Assembly: GCA_021296415.1 (NCBI GenBank)
Contig: JAGWAL010000012.1
Location: forward strand, 1 to 55,093
Origin: Acidimicrobiia bacterium
Lineage (GTDB): Bacteria; Actinomycetota; Acidimicrobiia; Acidimicrobiales; CATQHL01
DNA: 55,093 bases
Reading direction: 5' to 3'
The notes under the pieces were generated by a model that saw only the letters and a list, made by a program, of their open reading frames with translations, did no database searches and was not told the DNA's origin. Numbering within the stretch: the stretch's first letter is position 1; the number at the start of each line of letters is the position of its first letter. Made by a program: the position numbers and the translations under genes. This document shows positions 1 to 8,821 of this stretch, in pieces.

Positions 1-1
1 C

Positions 2-115
2 ATCGTGCGATTCTGGCTGCTGGCGGGATTCGCCACCGCCGTGGCGCTGGGACTGTTCTACGCGGACTACTTCCCACTTCTCGAATCCAGTTCCGGGCCG
101 GAGGGCTCGCCGTGA
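2..115 (+). CDS. mraY: MraY C-terminus (partial), phospho-MurNAc-pentapeptide translocase
   Basis: Only the last 37 residues and the TGA lie in the window. The segment holds a hydrophobic helix (VRFWLLAGFATAVALGLFY) followed by a short polar tail, which matches the final transmembrane helix of MraY. That enzyme transfers phospho-MurNAc-pentapeptide to undecaprenyl phosphate to make lipid I at the membrane. Its stop overlaps the GTG of murD (GTGA), and murD-ftsW-murG follow, the usual order of the division and cell-wall cluster. The identification rests on a short tail plus context; the body of the gene lies left of the window. Confidence 0.8.
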   Translation: MVRFWLLAGFATAVALGLFYADYFPLLESSSGPEGSP

Positions 116-1427
116 TCCCGCCGACCGGCGCTCCGATCCTGCTCTGGGGCATGGGCGCCACCAACCGGGCGGTGGCAGCGGCGCTGCACCGGCGGGGACG
201 CAAGTTCGTCGCCGTGGACGACGCGCCCGGGTCCGGCGTGCGGCGGGCGGTGGCCGAGGCGGGCGGGGTGCTGCAACCGCCGCCGGCCGACGACGAGTTG
301 GCGGAACTCATGAGCCGCTGCGGCGCCTTCCTGCCCACCCCCGGCCTGGCGGACCGCCACCGGGCGATGCGAGCCGCCCTCCGCGCAGGCACCCGTGTCC
401 TCAGCGAGTTCGACCTGGCCGGCGCCTGGGACGACCGACCCGTCGTCGCCGTGACCGGGACCAACGGCAAGACGACGGTCACCACCCTGGTGGCCGCGGC
501 GCTGGCTCCGAGCAGCGGGGCGGTGGCCGCGGGCCGCTGGTCAGCGCCATCGACGACCCGTCCCCCGCGCTCTTCGTGGCCGAGGCCTCGTCGTTCCGGT
601 TGGGTCGCAGCCGGTCGTTCCGGCCGAAGGTTGCGGCCTGGCTGAACTTCGCTCCGGACCATCTGGATGTGCACGCCTCCCTGGCGGCCTACGAGGAGGC
701 CAAGGCGGGTATCTGGCGGCACCTGGGCGCCGATGACACCGCCGTGGTCAACGAGGCCGACCCCGTGGTGGCGGCCCGACGCCCGGCGGTGGGCAGGGTG
801 CTCACCTTCGGGCGGCCGGCGAGTGACGTCGCTGTGCGCGGTGAGTGGCTCAGGGTCGGCGGTGAGCCACTGGTCGAGATTGCGCGGCTGCCGAGACGGT
901 TCCCTCACGATCTGCGCAACGCCGAGGCCGCCGCCGCCTGCGCCCTGGCCGCCGGTGCGCCGTCGCCCGATCTGCGAGCTGCGCTGGAGGCGTTCCGGGG
1001 CCTCCCGCACCGGCTGGAACTGGTGGCCGAGACCGCGGCGAACCGCTGGTACAACGACTCGAAGGCAACCACCCCGGAGGCGGCGCTGGCAGCCGCCGCG
1101 GCATTCGAGTCGGTCGTCCTCATCGCCGGCGGGCGGAACAAGGGCCTGGACCTGGCCTGCCTGGCCACGGCTCCATCGGTGCGCGCCGTCGTCGCCGTCG
1201 GCGAGTCGGCCGCCGAGGTCTGCTCGATCTTTGCGGGACGGGTGCGCGCGATCCCCGCAGCCGACATGGAAGCCGCCGTGACGGTGGCCGGTGAGATGGC
1301 ACTCCCGGGCGACGCCGTCGTGCTGTCGCCGGGTTGTGCCTCCTTCGACAGCTACGAGTCCTACCGCCAACGCGGTGCGCACTTCAGCACTCTGGTGCGG
1401 GCGTCGGTGAGCGGGGAGCGACGATGA
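112..1427 (+). CDS. murD: MurD, UDP-MurNAc-L-alanine:D-glutamate ligase (frameshifted)
   Basis: MurD adds D-Glu to UDP-MurNAc-L-Ala in the cytoplasm. The first part (from GTG 112) has the nucleotide-binding N-terminus and the ATP P-loop GTNGKTT at residues 116-122. The second part has NFAPDHLDVH, YNDSKATTPEAALAA, LIAGGRNKGLDL and a C-terminal LSPGCASFDSYESYRQRG, all MurD hallmarks. The two parts are in different frames. Frame 1 reads AVAAG up to base 534 and the other frame resumes with LVSAIDD at 537, leaving only two bases where homologues carry about five residues (roughly NIGRP). That fits a 13-nt deletion. No internal start would give a working protein, so this is either an assembly error or a truly broken copy of an essential gene. 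The stop overlaps the ATG of ftsW. Confidence 0.88.
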
Positions 1428-2599
1428 GCGGTTCCGCGACCGCCCGCCCGGCTGCGCCGCGGGCCGGGCGCTCGCTGCTGAAGCCGCCGGTGGGTCGCCG
1501 CTCGGGCACCTTCGTGGGTCTCTTCGTCGTGGTGGTGCTGCTCTGCGTCCTCGGTCTTGTCATGGTGCTCACGTCCTCGGTGGTGACGTCCATCGACAGC
1601 GCCGGCTCGGCCTTCCACCACGCGCGGCGACAGGCGCTGTGGCTGGGGCTGGGACTCGTCGCCTGCGTCGTGACCATGCGGGTGGACTACCACCGCTGGC
1701 GCGCCCGCTTCTTCACGGGCGGGGCGGTGCTGGCCACCACCGGAGCGCTGGCGTTCCTGCTGGTGCCCTCGCCGCTGGTGGTCACGGCGAACGGCTCCTC
1801 CCGCTGGATCCGGGTGGGTGGGTTCGCGGTCCAGCCATCGGAGGCGGCGAAGCTGGCTCTCGTCCTGTTCGCCGCCTCGCTCCTGTCCCGTCGCTTCGAC
1901 GACCTGGCGAACATCCGCCGGGTCCTCCTGCCGCTCGCCGTGGTGTTCGGGACGATGTCGGCGTTCATCCTGGCGCAGCCCAGTCTCGGTACGGTCGTGC
2001 TGCTCGCCGGGATCGTGCTGGTCGTGCTGTTCGTGGCGGGCCTTCCGGGTCGCCAGCTGGCGGGGATCCTGACGCTGGGCGCCGGGACGACCATCCTGTT
2101 CACGTTCCTGTTCGGTTACCGCCGGCAGCGCCTTTTCTCGTTCTTCGACCCCTGGTCGGATCCCTACGGAATCGGCTACCAGGCCGTGCAGGCCCAGGTG
2201 GGAATCGCCTCGGGGGGACTGACCGGGCTGGGGCCCGGGGGCGGCCGGGCGAGCCTGGCCTTCCTGCCCTTCGCCCACACGGACTTCATCTACGTGATCA
2301 TCGCCGAGGAACTGGGGCTGCTGGGCGGCGGCCTGGTCATCCTGGCGTTCTTCTGCCTGGGTGTGCTGGGGATCCGGGCCGTCCGCGATGCCCCCGATCC
2401 CTACGGCGCGTTCCTGGCGGCGGGGATCACCGGTTGGTTCGTCCTGCAGGCCTTCATCAACATCGCGGTGGCGCAGGGTCTGCTGCCGACGATGGGGGTG
2501 ACACTCCCCTTCATCTCCTACGGAGGCTCGAGTCTCGTCGTCAACCTGGCGGCCGCGGGGATCCTCATGAACGTGGCGCGCCAGGGCAGGTCCAGGTGA
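1424..2599 (+). CDS. ftsW: FtsW, septal peptidoglycan glycosyltransferase (SEDS family)
   Basis: A 391-residue polytopic membrane protein of the SEDS family, which polymerises lipid II at the septum together with a class B penicillin-binding protein. After a short basic cytoplasmic N-terminus come about ten hydrophobic segments. Family motifs are visible: GSSRWIRVGG, QPSEAAKLALVL, the acidic FIYVIIAEELGLLGG loop and the C-terminal LPFISYGGSS. The start is the ATG at 1424, overlapping the murD stop by four bases; longer upstream extensions of the frame lie in murD and lack FtsW character. Position between murD and murG favours FtsW over RodA. Confidence 0.93.
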   Translation: MSGSATARPAAPRAGRSLLKPPVGRRSGTFVGLFVVVVLLCVLGLVMVLTSSVVTSIDSAGSAFHHARRQALWLGLGLVACVVTMRVDYHRWRARFFTGGAVLATTGALAFLLVPSPLVVTANGSSRWIRVGGFAVQPSEAAKLALVLFAASLLSRRFDDLANIRRVLLPLAVVFGTMSAFILAQPSLGTVVLLAGIVLVVLFVAGLPGRQLAGILTLGAGTTILFTFLFGYRRQRLFSFFDPWSDPYGIGYQAVQAQVGIASGGLTGLGPGGGRASLAFLPFAHTDFIYVIIAEELGLLGGGLVILAFFCLGVLGIRAVRDAPDPYGAFLAAGITGWFVLQAFINIAVAQGLLPTMGVTLPFISYGGSSLVVNLAAAGILMNVARQGRSR

Positions 2600-3774
2600 A
2601 CCACGGGCTCGGCGTCACGTCCGACCGCTCCGGCACTTGGGCGGTGATCGCCGGGGGCGGCACCGGGGGTCACGTGTACCCCGGGCTGGCGGTCGCCGAC
2701 GCCCTCGTGGGAGGCGGGTTGGAGCCCGCCGACGTGCACTTCGTGGTGAGCCGGCGCCACCTGGACGCCGCCGCGGTCACCGCAGCCGGATTCACGGCGA
2801 CGGCGGTCCATGCCCGCGGTCTGCGGCGCCGGCTGAGCATCGCCAACGTCGCCGCCGCGGTCGCCCTGGCCCGCGGCGTCTGGGAGTGCTGGGGAATACT
2901 CCGGCGCAAAGTCCCGCGGGTGGTGCTGGCGCAAGGTGGCTACGTCAGCGCGGCCTGTGCCCTGGCGGCACGCCTGCGCGGGATCCCCGTGGTGGTGCTG
3001 GAGGCGAACGCCACAGCCGGCGCGGCGAACCGGCTGGCGGCTCGGTGGGCGGCCGCCTGCGCGGTGGCGTTTCCCGGCACCGCCCTTGCGAGGAGGGTCG
3101 TCACCGGCCTCCCGGTGCGCCATGGCATCGCGCAACTCCATCCTTCCGGTGGCGAGGGTGGAGGATCCGCCGAGCGGCGCCGGCGGGCCCGTGACCTGCT
3201 CGGCGTCGATCCCGGGCGGCGGCTCGTCCTGGTCATCGGCGGATCACTGGGTTCGGCGCGCCTGAACGCGGCGGTCGGAGAGGCCCGCCAACTGCTCGCC
3301 GGGCGGGGAGATCTGGCGGTACGCCACGTCGTGGGTCACGCGGCCGCCGCCACCGAGGTCGGCGTTGCCGGCCAGGCGACCCCGGCGATGCTGCATTACG
3401 AGGCGGTGGCGTACGAGGACGACATGCCGGTGGCCCTGGCAGCCGCGGATCTCGTCGTCAGCAGAGCCGGCGGCTCCACAGTGGCGGAACTGGCGGTGGC
3501 GGGTCGTGCAGCACTGCTCGTGCCGCTGGCGCGGGCGGCGGGAGACCATCAGACGGCGAACGCCGGCGCGCTGGCCGGCGCGGGTGCCGCTGTCGTGATC
3601 GCCGAGTCGGCATTGGACGGCGAGCGCCTGGCCGCTGAGATCGGCCGCCTCCTCGCCGACCCGGACGAGCTGGCGAGGATGGAGCGTGCTGCGGCGGCCC
3701 TGGGGGAACCGCAGGCCGCCGCAAGGGTGGCCGCACTCCTGTGCACGGTCGGCGGCGGAGGTTCGCCGTCATGA
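2596..3774 (+). CDS. murG: MurG, UDP-GlcNAc:lipid I GlcNAc transferase
   Basis: A GT-B glycosyltransferase of 392 residues that converts lipid I to lipid II on the inner face of the membrane. The glycine-rich GGGTGGHVYPGLAVADAL lies near residues 20-37. QGGYVSAA, the acceptor loop LEANATAGAANR, the second Rossmann GGSLGSARLN and the donor-site SRAGGSTVAEL follow in order. It starts with GTG 2596, whose TG is shared with the ftsW stop, and ends in an ATGA overlap with murC. It is somewhat longer than the usual 355-370 residues because of an N-terminal leader and an insert around residue 180. Confidence 0.93.
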   Translation: MNHGLGVTSDRSGTWAVIAGGGTGGHVYPGLAVADALVGGGLEPADVHFVVSRRHLDAAAVTAAGFTATAVHARGLRRRLSIANVAAAVALARGVWECWGILRRKVPRVVLAQGGYVSAACALAARLRGIPVVVLEANATAGAANRLAARWAAACAVAFPGTALARRVVTGLPVRHGIAQLHPSGGEGGGSAERRRRARDLLGVDPGRRLVLVIGGSLGSARLNAAVGEARQLLAGRGDLAVRHVVGHAAAATEVGVAGQATPAMLHYEAVAYEDDMPVALAAADLVVSRAGGSTVAELAVAGRAALLVPLARAAGDHQTANAGALAGAGAAVVIAESALDGERLAAEIGRLLADPDELARMERAAAALGEPQAAARVAALLCTVGGGGSPS

Positions 3775-5183
3775 CCGTGGATCTGGACCGTGTGCACCAC
3801 ATTCACGTGGTCGGCGTGGGTGGTGCGGGAATGAGCGCCATCGCAACGGTCCTGGCGGCCACCGGACATCTGGTCACCGGTTCGGATCTGAAGTCCTCCG
3901 CCGCCTTCGAACGCCTCCGGGCGGCCGGCCTCGGCGTGGTCGTGGGACATCGTGCCGAGCACGTCAGCGACCCGTCGGTGTTGGGCGTGGAGGTGCCGGG
4001 CGGGCGGGCGCCCGATCTCGTGGCGCGCTCCAGCGCCGTGCCGGACGGCAACGTCGAGATCCGCCAGGCACGCCGCGCCGGGATCCCCGTTTGTTCCCGG
4101 GCCGACATCCTGGCGGCCATCTGCCGGCTGCGCAGGACTCTGGCGGTGGCCGGCACGCACGGCAAGACGACGACCGCGTCCATGCTGGCGCTCATTCTCG
4201 GCGAAGCCGGGCAGCGGCCGTCGTTCATCGTCGGCGGCGATGTCAACGAGATCGGCAGCGGGGCGGTCTGGGGAGCGGGGGAGTGGCTGGTCGTCGAGGC
4301 CGACGAGAGTGACGGGACGTTCCTCCAGCTGGCCCCCGAGGCCGCGGTCGTCACCAGCGTCGAGGCCGATCACCTGGATCGGTACGGCTCGGTGGAGGGG
4401 TTGCACGGCGCATTCGAGGAATTCCTCAGCGGTGTCCAGGGTCTGCGCCTGGTCTGTGTCGACGATCCGTGGGGTGGCCGGTTCGCCACGGCAGGTGCCG
4501 GCGCGGTGGGTTACGGATGGTCCGCCGCTGCGGACTTCCGCCTCTCGCAGTTGCGGGCGACGCGAACCGGCGCGGTGTTCGGGTTGGAGGGCCCCGAGGG
4601 GGACGCCGTCGAGGTTCGCCTGCCGGTGCCGGGGGCATACAACGCCCTGAACGCGGCCGCGGCAATGGCCTGCGCGGATCACCTGGGCGTGCCTCTGGCC
4701 CGTGGTGCGGAGATCCTGGCTCGCTACGGCGGGGTCTCGCGGCGCTACGAGTTCCGAGGCGAAGCCGCCGGGGTCACGTTCGTGGACGACTACGCGCATC
4801 TCCCCGGCGAGGTTTCGGCCGTCCTGGCCACGGCTCGAAGCGGGGGCTGGCGGCGGGTCGTGTGCGTCTACCAACCCCACCGCTACACGCGCACGGCGGC
4901 GCTGTGGCGCCAGTTCGGCGACTCGTTCCACGATGCCGACTTCGTCGCTCTGACCGATGTCTACGCCGCCGGCGAGTCCCCGCGACCGGGCGTCAGCGGC
5001 AAGTTGCTCGTGGACTCCGTCCTGGATGTCGAGCCCCACAAGCGGGTGGGCTGGTTCCCTCACCGCCAGGATCTTCTGCGCTACCTGGTGCGGGAACTCC
5101 GCCCGGGCGATCTCTGTCTCACTCTCAACGCGGGCGATCTCACAACGTTGCCGGAAGAGCTGATAGCGGAGCTCGGGCCGTGA
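3771..5183 (+). CDS. murC: MurC, UDP-N-acetylmuramate:L-alanine ligase
   Basis: A 470-residue ATP-dependent ligase that adds L-Ala to UDP-MurNAc. In order: the N-terminal Rossmann motif [17 protein letters not shown], the P-loop GTHGKTTTASMLAL near residue 130, the Mg-binding EADESDGTF, the central DHLDRYG, and the C-terminal DDYAHLPGE and YQPHRYTRT. The ATG at 3771 gives the canonical [15 protein letters not shown] start and overlaps murG by four bases. Length is typical and all catalytic motifs look intact. Confidence 0.95.
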   Translation: MTVDLDRVHHIHVVGVGGAGMSAIATVLAATGHLVTGSDLKSSAAFERLRAAGLGVVVGHRAEHVSDPSVLGVEVPGGRAPDLVARSSAVPDGNVEIRQARRAGIPVCSRADILAAICRLRRTLAVAGTHGKTTTASMLALILGEAGQRPSFIVGGDVNEIGSGAVWGAGEWLVVEADESDGTFLQLAPEAAVVTSVEADHLDRYGSVEGLHGAFEEFLSGVQGLRLVCVDDPWGGRFATAGAGAVGYGWSAAADFRLSQLRATRTGAVFGLEGPEGDAVEVRLPVPGAYNALNAAAAMACADHLGVPLARGAEILARYGGVSRRYEFRGEAAGVTFVDDYAHLPGEVSAVLATARSGGWRRVVCVYQPHRYTRTAALWRQFGDSFHDADFVALTDVYAAGESPRPGVSGKLLVDSVLDVEPHKRVGWFPHRQDLLRYLVRELRPGDLCLTLNAGDLTTLPEELIAELGP

Positions 5184-6142
5184 GGGCGCATGGCGCGCGG
5201 CTCGCCCGGCACGATTGGCGGCGGGTCGCCGAGGTGCTCCGTGCACAGATGCCGGACAGCCGGATCGCGGCCGGAGCGCCTCTCGGCGCCCTGACCACCT
5301 ACCGTGTCGGCGGTCCTGCCGGCCTGCTCGTGGAGGCCGGTTCGGAGCAGGACCTGCAGAGCCTCGCGGCGGTGACCGCAGGGCAGGAGTGGGACGTTCT
5401 CGTCCTCGGACTCGGATCGAACCTACTCGTCGATGACGCCGGCTTCGACGGCCTGGCATTGCGCTTGGGCGCGGCGTTCGCCGCCGTACGGATCGATGCC
5501 CCGCTCGTCCTCGCAGGTGGAGCCACAGCCCTTCCGGTGTTGGCCCGCCAGTGCGCCGGCGCGGGACTCGGAGGCTTCAGCTGGGCCGTGGGAGTCCCCG
5601 GAAGCGTCGGCGGTGCGGTCCGCATGAACGCCGGCGGCCACGGTTCGGAGATGCGCCAGGTCCTGCAGCGGGCGACGATCGTGGACCTGGCAACGGGAGG
5701 GACGACGCGCCCCGCTGTCGAGGATCTCGCTCTTGCCTACCGGGCGTCCGCATTGACGAGCTCTCAAGTTGTAGTCAAGGTTGAACTTCAGTTGACCTCG
5801 AGTGAGCGCCGGCGCGAGGAGCGCCTGATGCGGGAAATCGTCGCTTGGCGTCGCCGGAACCAACCGGGTGGTGCCAACACCGGCTCGGTGTTCACCAATC
5901 CTCCCGGCGACTTCGCGGGGCGGCTCATCGAGGCGGCGGGATGCCGGGGCCTGCGGCTCGGCAGCGCCTCGGTCTCCAGCGTCCATGCCAATTTCATCCA
6001 GGCGGATCCCGGTGGAACAGCGGCCGACATTCTTACCCTCATGCGAGAAGTGGCGCGGCGCGTCGAGTTGCACAGCGGCGTCCGCCTGCATCCCGAGACC
6101 CATCTCGTGGGTTTCGACGAGCCCTTCAGGCGCGGCACATGA
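5180..6142 (+). CDS. murB: MurB, UDP-N-acetylenolpyruvoylglucosamine reductase
   Basis: An FAD- and NADPH-dependent reductase making UDP-MurNAc. The 320-residue protein carries the FAD-binding GLGSNLLVDDAGFDGLAL, GGFSWAVGVPGSVGGA, MNAGGHG and a C-terminal domain with PGGANTGSVFTNPPGD. The serine of TGSVF corresponds to the proton-donor serine of MurB. Late in the sequence comes SSVHANFI, which matches the conserved xHxNFI segment. The start is GTG 5180, sharing bases with the murC stop. The short form suggests a type II MurB. Confidence 0.92.
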   Translation: MRAHGARLARHDWRRVAEVLRAQMPDSRIAAGAPLGALTTYRVGGPAGLLVEAGSEQDLQSLAAVTAGQEWDVLVLGLGSNLLVDDAGFDGLALRLGAAFAAVRIDAPLVLAGGATALPVLARQCAGAGLGGFSWAVGVPGSVGGAVRMNAGGHGSEMRQVLQRATIVDLATGGTTRPAVEDLALAYRASALTSSQVVVKVELQLTSSERRREERLMREIVAWRRRNQPGGANTGSVFTNPPGDFAGRLIEAAGCRGLRLGSASVSSVHANFIQADPGGTAADILTLMREVARRVELHSGVRLHPETHLVGFDEPFRRGT

Positions 6143-6930
6143 CAGTTCAGGCACCGGGTGTGCCACACCCACGCATCGCCGAACGTCGTGCCGACGTGGT
6201 GGCTGCGGTTCGCTCGGGCGAGCGACGGAGGCGCCGCGTCCTGTGGATCGGACTGGTGGTCTCCTTTGCTCTGCTTTGCGGGTATCTGGCAACGCGGAGC
6301 GAGTTGCTGGACGTCGATCGCATAGCGGTGACCGGCGCGACGAGAACTCCGGCCGGCGAGATTCTCAAAGCCGCAGGGATCGACCGGGGACAACCGTTGA
6401 TCGGATTGGACCTGCCGAGCGCCCGCAGCCGCATCGCCCGCCTGCCCTGGGTGAAGGACGTCTACTCGACCCGCGCCTGGGACGGCCGTGTGACGTTCCA
6501 GGTCACGGAGCGATCGCCGGTGGCGGCGGTGGCAATACCCGGCGCCTGGGCGCTCACCGGAGCGGACGGTCGGGTGCTGGAGGTCACCCCCGTACTCGCC
6601 GAAGAGGTCATGCCGATCCTCGGACTGAACGTGGTCGGGGCGGCTCCCGGTGAGTGGCTCGCCGGCACGCATCGAGGAGCGCTGGCCGTTGCAGTATCTC
6701 TCTACGAGCCCGTGCGCTCGGCCGTGCGGGCAGTTGAAGTCACACCCGAGGGTTACGTCCTGGACCTGGCTGTACCGGGCCGCGTCGTGCTGGGCGACAG
6801 CAGTGATATCGCCGCCAAACTCGAAGCGGTCCACACATTTCTGGCGAAGGTGAACCTGCGTTGTCTGGAGGTCTTGGACGTTCGCGCTGCTGCCGCACCG
6901 GTGTTGACGCGGGCCAATCCCTGTAGATAG
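6139..6930 (+). CDS. ftsQ: FtsQ/DivIB cell division protein
   Basis: A bitopic division protein of 263 residues. The basic cytoplasmic N-terminus (GERRRRRV) is followed by one membrane helix (WIGLVVSFALLCGYLAT, about residues 36-52). A POTRA domain comes next (LLDVDRIAVTGATRTPAGEI through LPWVKDVYSTRAWDGRVTFQV), then the FtsQ beta domain. FtsQ links early and late divisome proteins, including FtsL, FtsB and FtsW/FtsI. The ATG overlaps the murB stop. The C-terminal coding part contains a promoter-like sequence that may serve ftsZ. Confidence 0.9.
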   Translation: MTVQAPGVPHPRIAERRADVVAAVRSGERRRRRVLWIGLVVSFALLCGYLATRSELLDVDRIAVTGATRTPAGEILKAAGIDRGQPLIGLDLPSARSRIARLPWVKDVYSTRAWDGRVTFQVTERSPVAAVAIPGAWALTGADGRVLEVTPVLAEEVMPILGLNVVGAAPGEWLAGTHRGALAVAVSLYEPVRSAVRAVEVTPEGYVLDLAVPGRVVLGDSSDIAAKLEAVHTFLAKVNLRCLEVLDVRAAAAPVLTRANPCR

Positions 6931-6972
6931 ACTTATTGTCGAGCGACAGCTGGTATAACGGTGAACTATAGC
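6904..6972 (+). promoter_or_regulatory. Candidate ftsZ promoter region
   Basis: This is the largest spacer in the division cluster and clearly more AT-rich than its surroundings. TTGACG (6904-6909) and TAGACT (6928-6933) are 18 bases apart and straddle the ftsQ stop, a fair sigma-70-like pair. Two more -10-like hexamers, TATAAC (6954-6959) and TATAGC (6967-6972), follow. Separate promoters for ftsZ between ftsQ and ftsZ are common in actinobacteria. The match is by eye, and which hexamer is used is unknown. Confidence 0.45.
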
Positions 6973-7059
6973 TTTAGTTATTGCTCTGGCGGCGAATCGA
7001 CGAGACAGCACCGAACAAGCAGCGTGCGGAACACTCCGCAGTAGCACCGGGAGGATCCT

Positions 7060-8139
7060 GTGAGCACCCCACATCAATACCTGGCGGTCATCAAGGTCGT
7101 CGGGGTCGGCGGCGGCGGCGTGAACGCCGTCGACCGGATGATCGAAACCGGACTTCGAGGCGTCGAGTTCGTGGCCGTGAACACCGATGCACAGACCTTG
7201 CTGATGAGCGATGCCGACATCAAGATCGACATCGGTCGTGACCTCACCCGCGGTCTGGGTGCCGGCAGTGATCCCGATGTCGGCGAGGCGGCCGCGCACG
7301 CCGCGGCGGAGCAACTGCGGGAGGCGCTCGATGGGGCCGACATGGTGTTCATCACGGCCGGCGAAGGGGGCGGAACCGGTACGGGCGGCGCGCCGATCAT
7401 CGCGGAGATCGCACGCGACCTGGGCGCCCTGACGATCGCGGTTGTGACGCGCCCGTTCCGGTTCGAGGGGCGCAAGCGGGCACTGCAGGCCGAGCACGGG
7501 ATCCAGCGCCTCAAGGAGAAGGTGGATACCCAGATCGTCATCCCGAACGATCGGCTGCTCAACGAGGTCTCCGAGCAGACGACCCTCTTGAACGCATTCC
7601 AGATGGCCGACGACGTGCTGCTGCAAGGGGTCCAGGGCATCACCGACCTCATCACGACGCCCGGTCTCATCAACACGGACTTCGCCGACGTGCGCGCCAT
7701 CCTGGCCGATGCCGGCTCCGCCCTCATGGGTGTCGGCATGGCGTCCGGCGAGGACCGCGCCGCCAGCGCGGCCCGCAAGGCTATCGCCAGTCCGTTGCTG
7801 GAATCCTCCATCGAGGGCGCCCGCGGGCTGCTGCTCACGATCTCGGGCAACGCGGAGATGGGACTCCTGGAGGTCACCCAGGCCGCCGAAGTCATCGGCG
7901 CCGTGTCGCACGAGGACGCCAACATCATCTTCGGCACGGTCATCGACGAGTCCATCGGCGAGTCGATGCGCGTGACGGTCATCGCCGCCGGATTCGACCG
8001 CTGGGACGAGTCGTCCCCGCGGCATGAGGGAGGAGCCGCGGCGGCGCGCCGCGACCTTCCCGATCCGTTCGCAGAGCCGGCCGAGAGCGACACCGCCGAG
8101 GACGATCTGGATCTGGACATACCCTCCTTCCTTCGCTGA
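7060..8139 (+). CDS. ftsZ: FtsZ, tubulin-like division GTPase
   Basis: The Z-ring GTPase, 359 residues. VVGVGGGGVNAVDRM starts the nucleotide fold, and the signature GGGTGTGGAP lies at residues 103-112. The synergy loop region NTDFADVRAIL supplies the catalytic aspartates. The C-terminal linker is short and ends with the conserved peptide DLDIPSFLR, which contacts partners such as SepF and FtsW. The start is GTG 7060 with GGGAGGA upstream. SepF is encoded three genes downstream and FtsA is absent, as expected for actinobacteria, where SepF tethers FtsZ to the membrane. Confidence 0.97.
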   Translation: MSTPHQYLAVIKVVGVGGGGVNAVDRMIETGLRGVEFVAVNTDAQTLLMSDADIKIDIGRDLTRGLGAGSDPDVGEAAAHAAAEQLREALDGADMVFITAGEGGGTGTGGAPIIAEIARDLGALTIAVVTRPFRFEGRKRALQAEHGIQRLKEKVDTQIVIPNDRLLNEVSEQTTLLNAFQMADDVLLQGVQGITDLITTPGLINTDFADVRAILADAGSALMGVGMASGEDRAASAARKAIASPLLESSIEGARGLLLTISGNAEMGLLEVTQAAEVIGAVSHEDANIIFGTVIDESIGESMRVTVIAAGFDRWDESSPRHEGGAAAARRDLPDPFAEPAESDTAEDDLDLDIPSFLR

Positions 8140-8152
8140 GGCGGAGGCGCCC

Positions 8153-8821
8153 GTGCTGGCGTTGACGCTCGACCTCGACGGCGGGCGCGCCGAGGTCCGC
8201 TTCAGTGACCGTGGTGACGGGGACTTCGCGGCGGCGCACGCGGATTCGCGTGGCGGGCTCGCCGCCGGTCCGTGGACGCGGCTCCGCCAGCAACACGGGT
8301 CGGAGGTCGTCGTCGTGGCGGCTCCTGGCGACGGCGACGGAGCGCTCGCCGACGCCGCCGTCACCGCGGCGCCCGGCGCGGTCCTCACGGTCCGGACAGC
8401 GGATTGTGCCCCCGTTGCCCTCGTCGCCCGCGAGGGGGTCGTGGCCGCGGTGCATGCCGGCTGGCGGGGTCTTGTCGCCGGTGTCGTCGAGGGCGCGGCC
8501 GCGACGGTACGGGCCCTCGGGGGCAAGGAAGTCAGCGCCTACCTGGGCCCCTGCATACATGCCGAGTGCTACGAGTTCGGGAGCGGATCACTGGCGGAGT
8601 TGGCGGACCGTCTGGGTTCGGAGGTGATCGGGCGGACGGCCTGGGGCACTCCGGCGTTCGACATCCCGGCGGCGGTGCGGCGCGCGCTCCGGCGCAGCGG
8701 CATCCAGACGATCATCGAGGCCCACCATTGCACGGCGTGTGACGCCCGCCGCTGGTATTCCCACCGCGCTCGGGGCGAGCCCGAGCGCCACCTACTGGCA
8801 ACGTGGATCAGCCGGAGCTGA
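8153..8821 (+). CDS. pgeF: PgeF/YfiH, laccase-domain (multicopper polyphenol oxidase-like) protein
   Basis: A 222-residue member of the DUF152/YfiH family, often found between ftsZ and yggS. In E. coli the family edits muropeptide precursors; other members have purine nucleoside phosphorylase/deaminase activity. Motifs are intact: QQHGSEV, RTADCAPVALV, AVHAGWRGLVAGVV, YLGPCIHAECYEFG and the final CDARRWYSHRA. The Cys and His residues of TADC and HAGW are the zinc-site ligands of this family. The start GTG 8153 follows a GGCGGAGG ribosome site. A longer upstream extension would run into ftsZ and is not supported. Confidence 0.9.
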   Translation: MLALTLDLDGGRAEVRFSDRGDGDFAAAHADSRGGLAAGPWTRLRQQHGSEVVVVAAPGDGDGALADAAVTAAPGAVLTVRTADCAPVALVAREGVVAAVHAGWRGLVAGVVEGAAATVRALGGKEVSAYLGPCIHAECYEFGSGSLAELADRLGSEVIGRTAWGTPAFDIPAAVRRALRRSGIQTIIEAHHCTACDARRWYSHRARGEPERHLLATWISRS

